From Gracilariopsis chorda (Eukaryota; Rhodophyta; Florideophyceae; Gracilariales; Gracilariaceae): a stretch of DNA of 64,000 bases. A model generated the notes under the pieces. It did not search any database. It was given only the letters and a program-made list of their open reading frames with translations, and had not been told where the DNA came from. The position numbers and the translations under genes were made by a program. Shown here piece by piece: positions 12,501 through 25,200 of this stretch. Location: assembly GCA_003194525.1 (NCBI GenBank), contig NBIV01000002.1, forward strand, positions 682,001 through 746,000, read 5' to 3'. Positions within the stretch are counted from its first letter, which is position 1; the number at the start of each line of letters is the position of its first letter.

Positions 12501-14214
12501 GGCGATGCTTTGAACAAGCAACTCGGATCGATCACAGTTCATAGAATTGAGACGCAATTTCTACCTGAACGCACTAATTGTGATGGTTTTGGGGGAGATT
12601 AGAGTTCTAAAGTGCTTCGAAAACCTGGTATAATACTTAACTACCAAACTAACATCCATTCTCAAATTGAAAAGAATCGTCAATATACATCAAAAATCGA
12701 ACCACACCAAGTGTTGGAGACAAACTGTCTTAGACATGGAGCTCTTCTGGTAGGTACGCCAGCTGGAATTTTACAAAACGGTGGACATGCTGCACAATAA
12801 TAACCGAGTGACTCCATCTCATGGGCGAGACCTTTAGTGGGTCGTAAATTTGTCTATCCTCACGCAAAATGGACGGCAAGGTGATATAACCTCTTACGTG
12901 TTCAGGGAGCTGCATTCGTTAATAAAACGTATCTATATCTACTTTTCCAATCTATAGGGCCTCTGGAATCTTCATCTACTGTTGCACTAAAAATCTGTGG
13001 TAGGAGTTCAGGCTCATCGGGCTCTTTGGAACGCAGATTCGCGGGTCTGGAGTCCATAATTAATCTCTGACAGCTTTCTTCTTTGGGGACCGCATAATCT
13101 CTGTTGACGTGTACCGCCTTCTCATCATATAATTACACCAATTGAGAGTCAACAACCTGTCCATTAACACTTCCTTACGTCTTTCTTTAACCATTACAAC
13201 AGCATTTTGATTTAGGAGCTGATAATCCCTCAAATAATCATAAACTTAGCATTCGAGATGCGTTTATCGCGCATTGATGAGAGTGAAAGTACGGCTGACA
13301 CAGGAACTGGTACTCCAATGCCTTCACTTGGAAGAGACATGGTATGTGGATCAATTTTCAAAGCATCTGCTTTCCCAAAGCTATCTTCATACACATGTGT
13401 ATATGAAAAGCAGTCCGCAGCTTCCACAGGCAGCAGATTTAGAAAGAAAAGTTTCGCACATTGGTGAAAGAGGCATTGCTGGACGTGAAAAGTAAGTTCT
13501 AAACTGTCTGCAAACCGCTGAAGAGTGGGCAGACGCGGGGCCCTCTAATGAAAATCGTACAGTAGAGACGTAGAGTTTGTTTAGAGTTCCTGCAAATGAT
13601 TTGGACGCGTGTAAGATGAAATAATTAAAATGAAAGTGAACACCACCTTTGCCAACATTTGAGAATTTCGAACTTCTGGAAACAATTCTTTTTACGGAAG
13701 GAGATCACGTGGATCCAAAACCACATACTATTACTACTAAACACTATCCACGACAAGTTGCAATAGAAATAAAGGCTTCCTCTAACTCGCCTCAACCTTC
13801 CCCGAACTTGTTCGGGGGGGTTACTTTCTGGTCGCGTTACATAGCTAGCTCAGCTGCTTAAAATTGCGTATGTGATCGCAGCTGGGTATCTTGCACTCGC
13901 TTCGAGTGAACGCACTAATTTACTTCCAGGTGCGTTGCTAATTGGCAGCTACGATGTTCTATGACAGTCTCCTTGGCATTAAGTTTGCCCTCCGTAACCG
14001 CGACCGCCAAGACGTTTTGTTATCCAATTGAATTCCTCATCCTGAAGGAAGAAATCAAACACCCTTCCTAGCCATCCAGCGTCCCTCACAATAGGAACAT
14101 TAACATGGATGCCGTAGTTTCAAAAGCCCTGTACCACCTCCAAAAACGAACAATATACAGAAAGCCAGTCCCGAATTAGCCTTGTCGTGATGCATTCACT
14201 CTTTTTGACTATCA
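9501..14214. other. No recognised gene
   Basis: Short overlapping open frames on both strands. The minus frame 12222-12557 (111 codons) contains one hydrophobic segment (VIGVAVGVLVLVIVA) that would make a membrane span. It has no recognisable family, and an overlapping frame of similar length lies on the other strand. I see no terminal repeats or RNA genes. It is probably old transposon debris. Confidence 0.45.
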
Positions 14215-14745
14215 GGCGCATTCCAGTAAGACGAGATTGGCGACTGTCTTCATAACCGTCTTCACACTCTCTATCACTGTTGTCCTATCCATATCTACTG
14301 TGCTTCCTTTTTCGCGATTACAAAGCTCTAAATCCTCGCTTCTCGAGGTATTGCTTGACGATGGGGACTCACTTTCAGAACTCTCTCCCTTATTGCCGTT
14401 AGTTCACGCTCTCAATGTAGAGATCTCGTTCTTTGGTTTTCGGTGCTTTTTCATTTTTGTATTATTTTCTACTAACTTTGCTACAGCGGCCACCACATCA
14501 TTCAATTTTGCTGCAAGTTTCGATGTACATGGTCCGGCCGCACTCTGTTCAGTGGCCTTGGGAGAGCGTGTTCCGATCGTTCCTGAGAGTTTCAAAAAGT
14601 GTGGGTCAACCACTCGAGATTCCTTACACTTTTTTTTCTTGAACGAAGTATACGCGCCTCTATATAGCGAAATTTTTGAATCAGAATCACGCAGAGAACG
14701 CTTCGCAGGGAGGTTTTGTGCATCGTCATAATCGAGTAGACTCAA
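14215..14745 (-). pseudogene. Coiled-coil and Ser/Glu-rich protein remnant
   Basis: The minus strand reads MSLLDYDDAQNLPAKRSL, then a predicted helix (KLNDVVAAVAKLVENNTKMK). After an in-frame stop (TGA near 14401) the same frame continues as an acidic serine-rich stretch (GESSESESPSSSNTSRSED) and a final helix ending at about 14218. The composition continues smoothly through the stop, which suggests one gene with a nonsense mutation. The layout (Ser/Glu-rich linker plus helix) resembles C-terminal parts of transposon-encoded Myb or trihelix proteins. I do not recognise the family, and upstream exons or domains are not seen. Confidence 0.4.
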
Positions 14746-16959
14746 TGACGGATAGCATCCAGCTTAAAACTTTTTGGTGAATATAAAATAAGTCATGGGT
14801 TGTGAACGCACCGATGTTCAGTCATACGTACTGCATTTTGTTTGCAGCCAGTCTAATATGCTTTATGGACCTCCCTCACATAACTTCTGTAGTCTTGGAT
14901 AGTTCAAGTTCTCCCTGAAGTACTCCAGCGCCTCTTTTTCTGTCTCTGTCCCTTCAAATGTGCATTTTCGAATTTAAAAAAACTTTTTCTCAAATTAAGG
15001 ACAATATACACCTCACCCTCTACTATTGTTAGCCAACAAAGACAGGTCTTTGTATAGGTGGGAGTGATTCTGCCTTGCGGCAGAATAGCTAAAAAACGCC
15101 GCAAATCAGATCGGTTGCTCATCGCACTTCAACCCTCCTTGAAGCCTAGCGTGCTTTGTTAAGAGTACGTAATGAGTTTTAGACACGCCAGTAGTACTTT
15201 TTACAGGATTGATGGTACCCGCGATGGATCTGTATGCTTCTCTTTTATCAGCTATACGGGCTTTTGGAAGCCGAAGTTTCTATAGCGCAGCCCCTGACCC
15301 TTCTATTGAGTGAGGTCAGTTACAACAGAACCGAAGTAATTGGTTTTCAAGCCAGAAACCTAAGGCATAGCGCCTGATGGTGACATTGGACCAGGAATAA
15401 GATGAAAAGTTGATCGTGGAGTGAGCAGACGATAAGAGCAATTCTGAGGACAGGATTTGTCTACCTTACATACCAATTTCTACTCCACAAAAAACGGATT
15501 CACCATTTCTGCATCGCTGAGATCCATTTTCGTCATCAGCTCAGAGTCTCAATTCGTTCTTCTATCATTCCTCCGGAATAACGATCTATACGGTAAGTCC
15601 TTTACCGATTTACTCCACGTGATAAACAGAATAGTTTTCATGAACATCAAAGGCCCCTTACAAATGTCGCGCTATAATGCATCCTCCCACCACAGTAGAT
15701 TAATGTTACCTGAGAGGCCGGGAGAAGTGATCTGAGCAAAAACAACACTATAGGAACCAATCGAACCAAGAAACAGGGTTTGGGTTAAACAGTCCAGCAA
15801 GGTGCCAATTTATCTCTAAAAGATCTCTAGCGCGAGGTTACAATTGGACTCAAAACCGACGTTTAACATAAATAGTCTCACTAGGTCTATTCCTTCCAGC
15901 CTATCTATGCAGTCATCGTTTCAAGATAATGCAACAGAAACCTTAGCATCGAAGAAAGTATTGCAGGATTATAATACTAAAGTAATAACGACTGAAAAGA
16001 TTACAACGTGTTTTTGCATCGCCAAGCAAGATGTAGCCATTCAGCATCGCCCTGTTTCTAGCGTGCTCTCTTCAGGATATCCAGAGAAGATTTAAACAAC
16101 AAAATGGGCTTTAGTAGTTACCAGTAGAAGTACCAGGATTTCATAAAGGTATTTTATACCGTATGGCTCAAAACTTTCTTTTCCATGTATTTATTACACC
16201 AGTGGTCAGTTTAAGATGCCAAGAGACTGAAAGGACGTCATCTTTGTTTTTTAAAGTAGGTGGTGTTTCAAGGTTGTATTTGTGTTTTTGAGTTTCTGAT
16301 ACGCCAAAAAGTAGTTTCTTTCTTTCTTAGGTATCCTTCAATCTGGAAAGTACCACAAATTAAGTGTGAAAACTTTTTTAAGTTATGCTTTGCACTTTTC
16401 TCTCGCCATTTATCAAACTATCTTGAGATGCTCTGCACGCCAGTCGACAAGTTTCTATTTGTTGCTCTCATATATATTTATGGTGGTCACGGAGCTGACA
16501 TCTTAATCTGACTGAATGTCAAGGAAAAGATCGTTGAGCATCGCAAGAGAGCTGGAGGCCAATTTAAGTAGAATTCTGATGGAACCGATTAGTGTTACAC
16601 ATTATCTCATGTTCCAGGTTTTTCTGTTGGGGAAGAGTAAGTTCAAACATTTTACTGGCAACCTCCCGAAATGAGGAGCTCCTCAGTAAAGAAAAGATTC
16701 CGACACGAATCCATTCTTATTATGCAAGGGGCCAAGCAAAGAGCGTCATTTGGATGAAGGGTGTATGCATTTTGCAGCACTACGAAGTTCTTTGACACAT
16801 AAATCGTCGGGGGTGGGTACCCCTGGAAGTGTGCCAATGTTCCCTGAATTGTTCAATGCTTAAATGCGGTGAGACAAGTAAAAGCAGCCTTCGGACGCGT
16901 GAGGTGCTGCGTGCGGCTGAATGAGGGTGATATCGTGGGATCTGCAAGGTGCTTGTTCT
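14746..16959. other. No recognised gene
   Basis: Open frames up to 92 codons (15457-15735, 15844-16095 and 16260-16511 on plus) have no recognisable domain. Nothing repeated within the window was noticed here. Confidence 0.45.
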
Positions 16960-18560
16960 CGATATCGTCAGCAAAAGACCTGCAATCCAGTAATGGCCGC
17001 CGAGCCGAGAGTGACTATTGAATACAGTTGCAATTGACAGCCCACGTGTTGGTGAGTAGCTGGCACTGCAGTCGTCTGAGTGGAGCAAAGTGGATTGTAA
17101 TTGGCTGGCATAGCCAAAAAGCCGGCAGTGCCAGCCACTGAGCAGCACGGACAGTCAAGGTATTGCGGCAGCCAATGAGCTTTCAGCTTTGCTGCTGCTG
17201 CTGAATGTTTTGAATAGAAGGGAGGCATTGCACCGAAAGAGGTTTCTGCATGGGGGGAAGGGGCGTTCGAGCGTGTTTATTATCAAAATGTCTCCCTTCA
17301 ATCAACATGTACCCCCCCATATCTCAATAAATCATTATAGTGGTGAGACAAGTGGGACCAGACTTTGGGCGCAGGCGACGCTGCGCGGCGCTGTCAAAAG
17401 GTAACTTTGAGTGATTTGCGGGCCGTTTCTCAACGGCTTGCGGACCAATGAAGGCTGCGGTGCCGAGAGTAACTTTGAAACGTCAGGAGCTATACACGGG
17501 ACTCGACTAAAAAATCTACTGCAAAGTGAAGCTGCACTAGAGGGCAGATAATCACTTAAGCCACCTGGAAAACCCTTCCTGCGGCTGATTTGATGGCACT
17601 GCAGTCATTTCTGAAGTGTCAGCCACTCAGCAGCAATCAGGCAACCAACATGCTGCAGCGGGCAATGCACTGTATGCTTTGCTGCTGCTGCTGATTTTCC
17701 AGTGGTAGGGAGCCATTGCGCCAAATGGGACATATGTATGCGCGTAGAGTGAAATATTAGATGGTTTATTGGCGCAACGCCTCCACTCAATAAAGAATCC
17801 CCTGCTCATATGTGGACAAATCATTATAGTAGAGAGACAACAATATGCTTTCGTATCCATCTTTGGTTTGTAGCAGCAAAGAGGGTTCTGTATGCTGCTC
17901 CATACCCAAACTTTGGTTGATGGATCCGAAGAGGTAGTAGAGGCACAACTCTAAATTTGATTTATTTGTGACTGACAAGTGGCAGTCTAAGTGCACTTGA
18001 TTAAAGCAGGCTGGCAGTGCCGTCATTTCTTGTAGTGCCAGACATTCAGCAGCAGGCAGAGTCAACATGCAGCAGCCGTTATGCAGCCAATAAGCTTTGA
18101 GCTTTGCTGCTGCTGAACTTTATGAATGGTAGGGAGCCATGGCGCCAAAGTGCACTGTGCATGCGCTGAAGAGCTCGTGCAATCAAATGATTTGGCGCAA
18201 CGCCTTCATACAATCAATACAACCCCCTTCATGTTCATTTATATAATTAAAGTAAGGGTGGTGGTGAGATGATGCGATACATGTGGATGAAACGGAGGTT
18301 TTCAAAATAAACACGCTTGCACCCCCCCCCTCATCGCGTGCAAAAACCTTTTTTGGCACAAATCCTCCCTTGCTCTCAAAACATCAGCAGCAGCAGCAGC
18401 AGTTAAACACAAAAATCATTGACTGCTGCTATACGTTGACTGCCTCAGGTGCTTCTTGGCTGGCACTACAGTAGTAACAGCTACCCCACTGCACAGGTGG
18501 TGGCACCTGCAGTCAGTTTTAGAGTGCTAGCTAATTACAGCTCAATGTACTCCACATAGA
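16960..18560. repeat. Array of three degenerate about 420-490-bp tandem repeats
   Basis: The block GTGCCAGCCACTSAGCAGC recurs at 17129, 17616 and 18035. TTTGCTGCTGCTG recurs near 17190, 17680 and 18104. GGGAGSCATTGCRCC recurs near 17219, 17708 and 18132. A Y-rich CAATCAA/CTCAATAA block followed by ATCATTATAGT recurs near 17298, 17787 and 18209. The units are about 450 bp and well diverged. A partial fourth unit may end at 18560, where a CAGCAGCAGCAGCAG run (18385-18402) appears in the opposite sense. No coding frame is shared among units. Confidence 0.7.
17709..17784. repeat. Conserved inverted repeat inside the tandem unit (unit 2)
   Basis: GGAGCCATTGCGCCAA pairs with TTGGCGCAACGCCTCC about 45 bases later. 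Unit 3 has the same pair (18133-18149 with 18191-18207) although the spacer differs. Unit 1 keeps only the left arm well. The repeated potential stem-loop is the best-conserved part of the array. Confidence 0.55.
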
Positions 18561-19227
18561 CAACGGCAGTGCCAGTTAGAGCATTCCACCAATACCAAAT
18601 TTCTAATTCTAATTTATTTTTTGAAATAGAAAGAGCTTCTGCACACCCCACCGAACTCACCAGTGCTATTCAAAACAATTGAAATTAGAATATACCGCTG
18701 ACAGACTGCTTCTAAAAACGCCCAAAATAGACCCTGCTTTTTAGCATAGACCCCGACAAGTTCAACCGAAACCCGGTTGATATCTATCGAAACACTCGCG
18801 ATAGCCACTTTCACCAATCAGCCCGAACCGAAACACACCTCGCAACAGCCGCCCACTAAATTACCACATAGACGCGAGAATCCAACCCCTCCCAAACCAA
18901 GTGGACTGGCCCCCGTCCTGTCAAGCCGCCACTGCCGTCCCAGTCTCGAGCTTCTCCTCGTTTGCAGTCTCGACATCTCACCACTGCGAGCTTCCATCAA
19001 GTGCCAAACACCAACCCATTTCCCTGTGTTGAGTGTACCTCCTCGCGACCCTCAGAGTCCCTCTCTTCCATCCCATTCTATCCCTTGCAATTAATCTATA
19101 GTTTTTCACATCCTCTCCTCCCATTTACATCTCTAACATCCTTCACCACCCCTTCACGGGTTTGATTGCCCGCCCCTCTTTGTAAGGTGTTCCACAACTC
19201 ACTGTGGAAACAGTCTTCGAAGATACT
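18561..19227. other. Pyrimidine-rich leader of the second Harbinger type
   Basis: No gene recognised. From about 18830 the plus strand becomes C/T-rich, like the leaders of the host genes further right, and it runs into the ATG at 19228. It may hold the promoter and left terminus of the Harbinger-2 element. I could not identify a TIR. Confidence 0.3.
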
Positions 19228-20332
19228 ATGGGGAAAGGCAAAGGTTGTAGTAAGGAAGAACATCATCTCTCTATGAAGGCCTTTGTTACGGCATCTCAAG
19301 ATTTCAACCGTAGAAATGGACAGAAGGCGAACGACGTTAAGGCACGCATCCTCAAATATTTTAAGGTTTTGTTGTCAAAAAAAACGGGCACAAAGATGGA
19401 AGTATCCAGATATGGGTCGCATTGGAGACTCCGTGTTCCTGCTTCACAAAAGAATTAAAAAATTGTGCCTCGAGTTTGATGGGCATGTCCAGAGAGTTGT
19501 GGCTGCCAAACCTACTGGGGAGCCCACAGCCTCTGACATATTGAATGCGGCTCTCGTGTCATATAATTGAAGTATGAAAGTGGACGGTGGACCTCACAGG
19601 GCATTTTACCACTACCTTGGTGACGATGGCTGTGAAGCTGGAAAGGATTTTTCATACATGAACTGATACCTGTGGCTGCGAGAGACGGTAATGTGGGAAC
19701 AGAGTGTGGAAGTCATTGAAGCTAATAGAAATGCTGCGCTTCAGTTGAATATAGAGGATTTCGAACAAAAGGAAATCGAACATGCTGACGGTGATGAAGA
19801 TGAGGAGAATGGTGAGGAGACAACCAGGATTAATTTCGAGAGCATCAGCGGACATGCCTTTACCAAGAACAGCAATGCATTGCCATCTGATTATAGCATT
19901 AAAGATTCCGTGGTACCTCGCAAGTCCACACCAAGTAAAAGGCGTCTGGAAGGTGCAAAAAAAGTTGTCGATGCCAGCAAAACACTTTTAGCTCTAAACA
20001 GAGGGTCCGCCAGGATTGAGAACTTGGTGGCAGAACGCCAAAAGCGCAGTAAGTACTATGAGTCAATGGTTGCAGTGGAGTAGCGCAATTCTAGAATGGT
20101 TCTGTTCAAGATGGAAGGAACTAATCTAGATATTGCCAGAAGGTTTTTGGAAATGGAACAAGCCAAAGTGCCAAAAGAGATGGAATGTGAACTTGCTCAA
20201 GCGATTGGTACCAAGCAAGTGGTGGAAAGAACACCCTTACCTAATGATGACGAACAGGCCAAAAAACTCAGAGCAGACACCACACCCTTGCATACAAACC
20301 ACACTGCTCATAAAGCTGGCAATGTTTCATGA
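19228..20332 (+). pseudogene. Harbinger-2 Myb/NAM-associated accessory gene, broken
   Basis: It starts MGKGKGCSKEEHHLSMKAF, a Myb/SANT-like helix. After a frame change near 19410-19430 it runs as SVFLLHKRIKKLCLEFDGH and then KPTGEPTASDILNAALVSYN. That is the NAM-associated pattern (kinase-like RI..F..CxxF.G...KptG.p...DI..AAL..Y) typical of accessory proteins of PIF/Harbinger elements. The acidic linker and helical C-terminus (ARIENLVAERQKRSKYYESM, then RRFLEMEQAKVPKEM) continue after further stops at about 19570, 19665 and 20083. It faces the transposase at 20515-21445, tail to tail, as in the Harbinger-1 copies. In a live element it would bind the transposon ends with the transposase. Here it is a pseudogene. 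Confidence 0.65.
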
Positions 20333-20514
20333 TTGTCTGAGAAGGAAAGCAATGGAATTAGCAGGTATTCCGGCACAGCAAAACTAGGAGGTGATAATCC
20401 AGCGTCATCTCGCATGTCACTTTCGATGGTGATCGATTAAATCATTTAAAGGTTAACATTTGGAACACTTTACTCAGCACAGGGCTCTTCGTTAAAGTCA
20501 CTGTTTACTTGGTG

Positions 20515-21445
20515 CTATAGAAATACTTGATATGATCTACAAGGGCTTTTTGCAGACTTGTGTTTTGTTTTGCTCTTGATGTGCTTTGGGATTTCTAAAA
20601 AGAGAGTATCCATGGTATATCTGTCTGTGTGATACGGTACCAAAGAGAAATCACCCAATGCTTCGGTTTGCCCATCAGCTATACTTTGCCTTAGAACTCC
20701 TACCCCAATCCCAACAAACCACTCTTTGTGATCCTCAATTAGCATGTTGTAAGTCATGCAGCATGCCTGCATAACCTTTTGCATATCACTGCTAAACCCA
20801 AGACGGAAAGGTCTCTGTACTACCCTAGACCGTTTAATAAGAACTGCAAAAACCCTTTTGACACTTTTAAGAGCTGCTTACTGTACTGCCGCAAACCGTT
20901 TGGCGTTCTTACCTCGCGGAGTGAGGACAGTACTCATAAATATCTTATACTCTGGATATATGCCATCTGCCAAAAGATACATCCAATCAAATGTTTCGCT
21001 GGCAATCTAGTAGTTCCCAGCAACCCAAGGAAACGTTCCTGCTGGAATACTGCTACAGAGTGGAATAACAGCGAAAAAATGAAATCATTCATTGATCCAG
21101 CAAAAACCGAAGCACAGATGCCCTATGTGTAAGTCTAAGTCACACATACTACTAAGCGCACAGCAGGCTTCTTTTCTTTACCAATCATAATTCCCTGCAG
21201 AGCTTTTGGAGAAGCCGCCCAGGCCCATCCCGCACACCCGATGCAGCCCATGCACCCCGGGAATCCAACATCCCGAAATACACTCTCGATGCTTTTCAAA
21301 TCTTCTGTTGTTGGCAACCGGAAGTGGCGTGCAGCAAAGCAGTTCACAACCGAATTGCAAAAGTACTTCCTGGCCAGCAAAGTGTTTGACTCCCTCAAGT
21401 GGCAATACTCGTCCAAACTATCTGCAGGGGACCCGTATGCAAAAC
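20515..21445 (-). pseudogene. Harbinger-2 transposase (plant transposon protein type), partial
   Basis: The minus strand carries, in order: CNSVVNCFAARHFRLPTTED; VFRDVGFPGCMGCIGCAGWA with the SPKALQGIMIGKEKKPAVRL block, which is the core of the plant-transposon-protein family (GxxGCxDCxxWxWxxCPxAxxG); then near 21080 FAGSMNDFIFSLLF, the usual GSxND motif; then near 20770 MQACCMTYNMLIEDHKEW, the usual C-terminal HNMIvED block. The canonical first catalytic Asp (IDCxxW) is not visible; the position reads IGCAGW. The middle and last blocks lie in different frames. The 5' part of the gene is separated by the LTR that starts at 21446 and is not found beyond it. Confidence 0.7.
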
Positions 21446-22270
21446 TGTGGTGCAATGCCCCAAAGGGGAAAAACACCGAAAGACGTTCGGGATCTTCCTC
21501 TCACGAGGTGAACCCAGTTGGGTAGAGCCCTCCCAGAAGTGTCACGGCGAAGCCGGTTTGTAAGACCAGGGACACCTGTCGCGACTCGCGCAGGGAGGTG
21601 AAGGCGAAGAATCGGTATCCGCGTGAGCGGGGTGTGGTCCTCACTAGAGGTATGTTTCCACGTAAGTGGGGGTGTGTGAGCGGATGCGCACACGAGGGCC
21701 GCGGATAGCGGGAGGTGCTACCCTAAAAAGGGGAAAAAGGAAGGGCGAAGAGGAAAAAAAGAGGGCGAAGTGAGTCGCGAGAGCGACGGGGACGAACGGC
21801 GATGCCGGTAAAAATATCCCTATACAGGGCAAAACACCAATATGATTGGAACGATTATACTCCCAGTGATGGGTCCCTTTAGATGTGCAAGGGGGTTAGA
21901 TGTCCCGTGGTTTACGGCGATTCCCTAGAAGGAGGAGTAGAGTACGCGCGCAAGCGGCAACAACTAGAGCCAGTTCCCCAGGTTGGGGTCCCTTGTTGGG
22001 GAAGGTTTACTGGTGCGACGGCAGTGCGCCGTCGCACTAAGTACTAGCTTCCCAGAAATGGGTGTGAAAATAATAAATAATATTAACTAAAATACTCCAC
22101 ATTTCGTGGCAACATCCACTACTGTGGCCAACCGCCAATTGACCCAAAACCGTGTCCCACGTGTCCATACCCACCATTGTGGGGCGTATTTCATATACAC
22201 ACTACACAACCGATAATATCGGGAAAACGATCAAGTACCAAGAATCCCTCCCTGAGGGCGTTGCACTTCA
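21446..22270. mobile_element. LTR family B, second copy, 825 bp
   Basis: Same termini (TGTGGTGCAATGCCC...GGGCGTTGCACTTCA) and about 98 percent identical by eye to 6674-7497. Its left flank is the Harbinger-2 transposase (5 bp AAAAC), and its right flank is the integrase end of a gypsy fossil (TAACT). The flanks do not match, so this is not a simple solo insertion. Either it is one LTR of a larger rearranged element, or it is a product of recombination between two LTR B copies. It looks recent compared with everything around it. Confidence 0.8.
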
Positions 22271-25200
22271 TAACTCTAAAGATTTTGGGTCGGTTAACTT
22301 CTTCTGATTTAAGTCCTTAAACTGCTGACAACTCATGCATCCTTCGACATACTTCCGAACATCTTGACTCTTGTGTTTCCAATGGAAACTGCTAAGTCTC
22401 GACAGTGTCTTTGCAACATCAAAATGACCACTTATCTTAGAATCATGCGCTAGTTGCAACACATCGGACACGGACTTTCTTTATATGCAAAGATTTCAAT
22501 TGTAGAAGAGTCTTTCACCATCCTTTTTGAACATTGGGAGTATCTTTTCCAGTTTGCGTCTTTGAATCTGATCGTCTGGCCATTCATCTTTCATGGCTTT
22601 CACAACAGGACCAAAGAATTGATCCTCATCGTATTGAGTTATCACGTCTTCATGTTTGACATATGGCACTTCAACGTCATTACATAATAAGCCACCGTCA
22701 ATCTTTTCCATAACATGAGGAGCTCTAGATAGAACATCTCCTAAGACGTGTATCTTACCAGGTTTAAGAGTTATAGGGAAGATTCCGAAGTTTTCAAGAG
22801 TTGCAAGCCATCTCGATTCTTTTCTGCTTAGTTTCCGTTTCGTAAAGAAACTATTTAGCACTTGGTTGTCTTTAAAGACTTCGAACTCCGTCCCTTCCAA
22901 ATAACATCTGAACCTATTAAGGAATGAGATTAGCCGAAGAAGCTCTCTGTCATTAGCTGTATACACGGACTCTGTTGGGGATAACTTCTTTGAATAGAAG
23001 ACAATAACGCGGTCTCTTCCATTCTCATCAGGTTGTGTCAAAGTTCCACCAACAGCGGTCTGTGAAGCATCAATGTGACATCTGAACGGCTTGCTCCAAT
23101 CTGGCGATACCAAAATTGGTGCATTTGTGATTGCTTCTTTTAACTTCTCAAAGGCTTCATCACATTTTTCATTCCATTTCTCGATACCTTGATCTTTCTT
23201 TGTCAGATTTGTCATTGGAGCAGCAACTTCTGAAAACTTTGGTATGAAACGTCGAAAGAATTGCAGTAGTCCCAGAAAACTTCGAACTTCAAAAAAGGAT
23301 TTCGGCTTTGGCCAAGTCTTCAGTACTTCCACCTTAGATGGGTTAACTGTCAGTCCATCCTTACCGACAAGAAATCCTAGGAAGTCGATCTCTGTTTTCA
23401 TAAACTCACACTTCTCTGGGGACACAAACAACTTATTTTCTTTCAATCGACGCAATACAGTTTCCAAGTGCTTCAAGGGACTTGCTTCATCCTTATTGAA
23501 AATCAGGAGATCATCCATATAGACCACCAGAAAATCATCAATACAAACGTAAAAGAGCTGGTTCATCAACGTTTGAAAAGTTGCAGGAGCATTACATAGC
23601 CCCATGGGCATAACAACATACTCAAATTGCCCATACTTTGTGTTGAACGCAGTCTTCTCGATATCTTCTGACTTCACCCGTATTTGATCGAATCCCGTCT
23701 TAAGATCCAACTTGGAGAAAACTTTTGCTCCTCCAAGCCTATCAAACAGCTCATCGGATCTCGGGATGGGAGCGTTATTTTTCTTAGTGAGTCGATAAAG
23801 TGCTCGATAGTCGACAACTCCTCTTAATTTTCCGTTTTCTTTCACGATAAATAACGAAGCTCCATACAGTGATTTGCTTGGTCTTATCTTCCCTGATTTC
23901 AGCAACTTCTCCACATATTCCTTTGCTGCTTCTAACTCGACAGGAGAAAGCTGGAATAACGGAAGGTGTGGAGGCTTCGAGTCTTCTTCAACCTGGATCT
24001 CATGATCAACGGATCTCTTTGGTGGCAATCCAGGCGGGAACTCTGTTGTGAAAACAGACTCGAATTCTGCAAGCACTCGCTCCAATTTGGCATTCTTTTT
24101 GGCAAACGTTTCTCCCTTTGAATGCTTACCCTCTCGGATCTTGACTTGAAACAATTCAACTTTCTTCATGTTCTTTCTCATCATTCTTTCGACCTTTTTC
24201 ACACCTAGATTCGTTACTTGAATCTTTTCATCATTCTTCTGAAACGCTGGAGTAAAATCGGGTCCAACCTTCACAATCCTTTGTTCATAATCGATTGTTG
24301 GATTGTGGGAAACATGCCACGGCATTCCCAACAGAACATCATACCTGCAATTGGCAACGATCCAATTAGACGTATAAGTATGAGCTCCAAGTCGTAAAGT
24401 CCCATTGAGTATGACTTCCGATGCTTTTTCCTTTGTTCCTTTCTGAGAGTGCTCAACCTTAACGTTTTGCTGACATATTTCATAGATATTTCTGCTTCTA
24501 TACTTAGCCAGAAACTCTCTCCTTATCACGTTAGTATTACATCCATCATCTTTCAATACTTTCACAATGAGTCCATTCAAGGTACCACTCAGTACAAGTA
24601 AAGGTTCTACGAGTATAGGTCCTTCGGTAAGGGTGTTATCATCACGACTCCTAATCATGGCATTTGACTCTGCACTTGAGATATTTGGCACATCACGGCC
24701 CTCTTCTGTTCTCAAGGCCTTTAATCCGTCCTTTAGAGAATTAAACGCGCTCTCCAAGCGGTTGATCACACTCTCTTCGTGTCCAACCTGAGTGTTTACT
24801 ATTCTTTTAGGTGGACCAATCAGTTTTCCTGAGGACGCGAGTCATTGTCAGGAGTCCAGTTCGTTTCGGTGTTGTTCCCCTGAACAGTCTTTCTCTTCTG
24901 CTAGTTCTTCCCATTCTTGTTTTTCCACGGACGGCATCCAGGCTTATGACAAAGAAAACAGGCATTGTTTTTCAAATCTCTCATTTGCTCAGCACTCATT
25001 TCTCGCTGATTATTTTGCTTTTGGACATTACCAATCTCCAAGGGAACTAGTCCAGTCTGAAAACCTGTATTGAATCCGAATCCGCGGTTAAAGAAGAATC
25101 CTGCACCATAGAAAGCTCCATTGATGTCTAGCGCAATTTTCACTGCTTCTTCAAACATTGTTGGACTGGCTTTGCGAACTTCCAGGAGAATATGAGGCTT

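Noticed and set aside
17000-18560. Possible CRISPR-like array
   Set aside because: Units are about 450 bp, diverged and eukaryotic; no short identical repeats with unique spacers.
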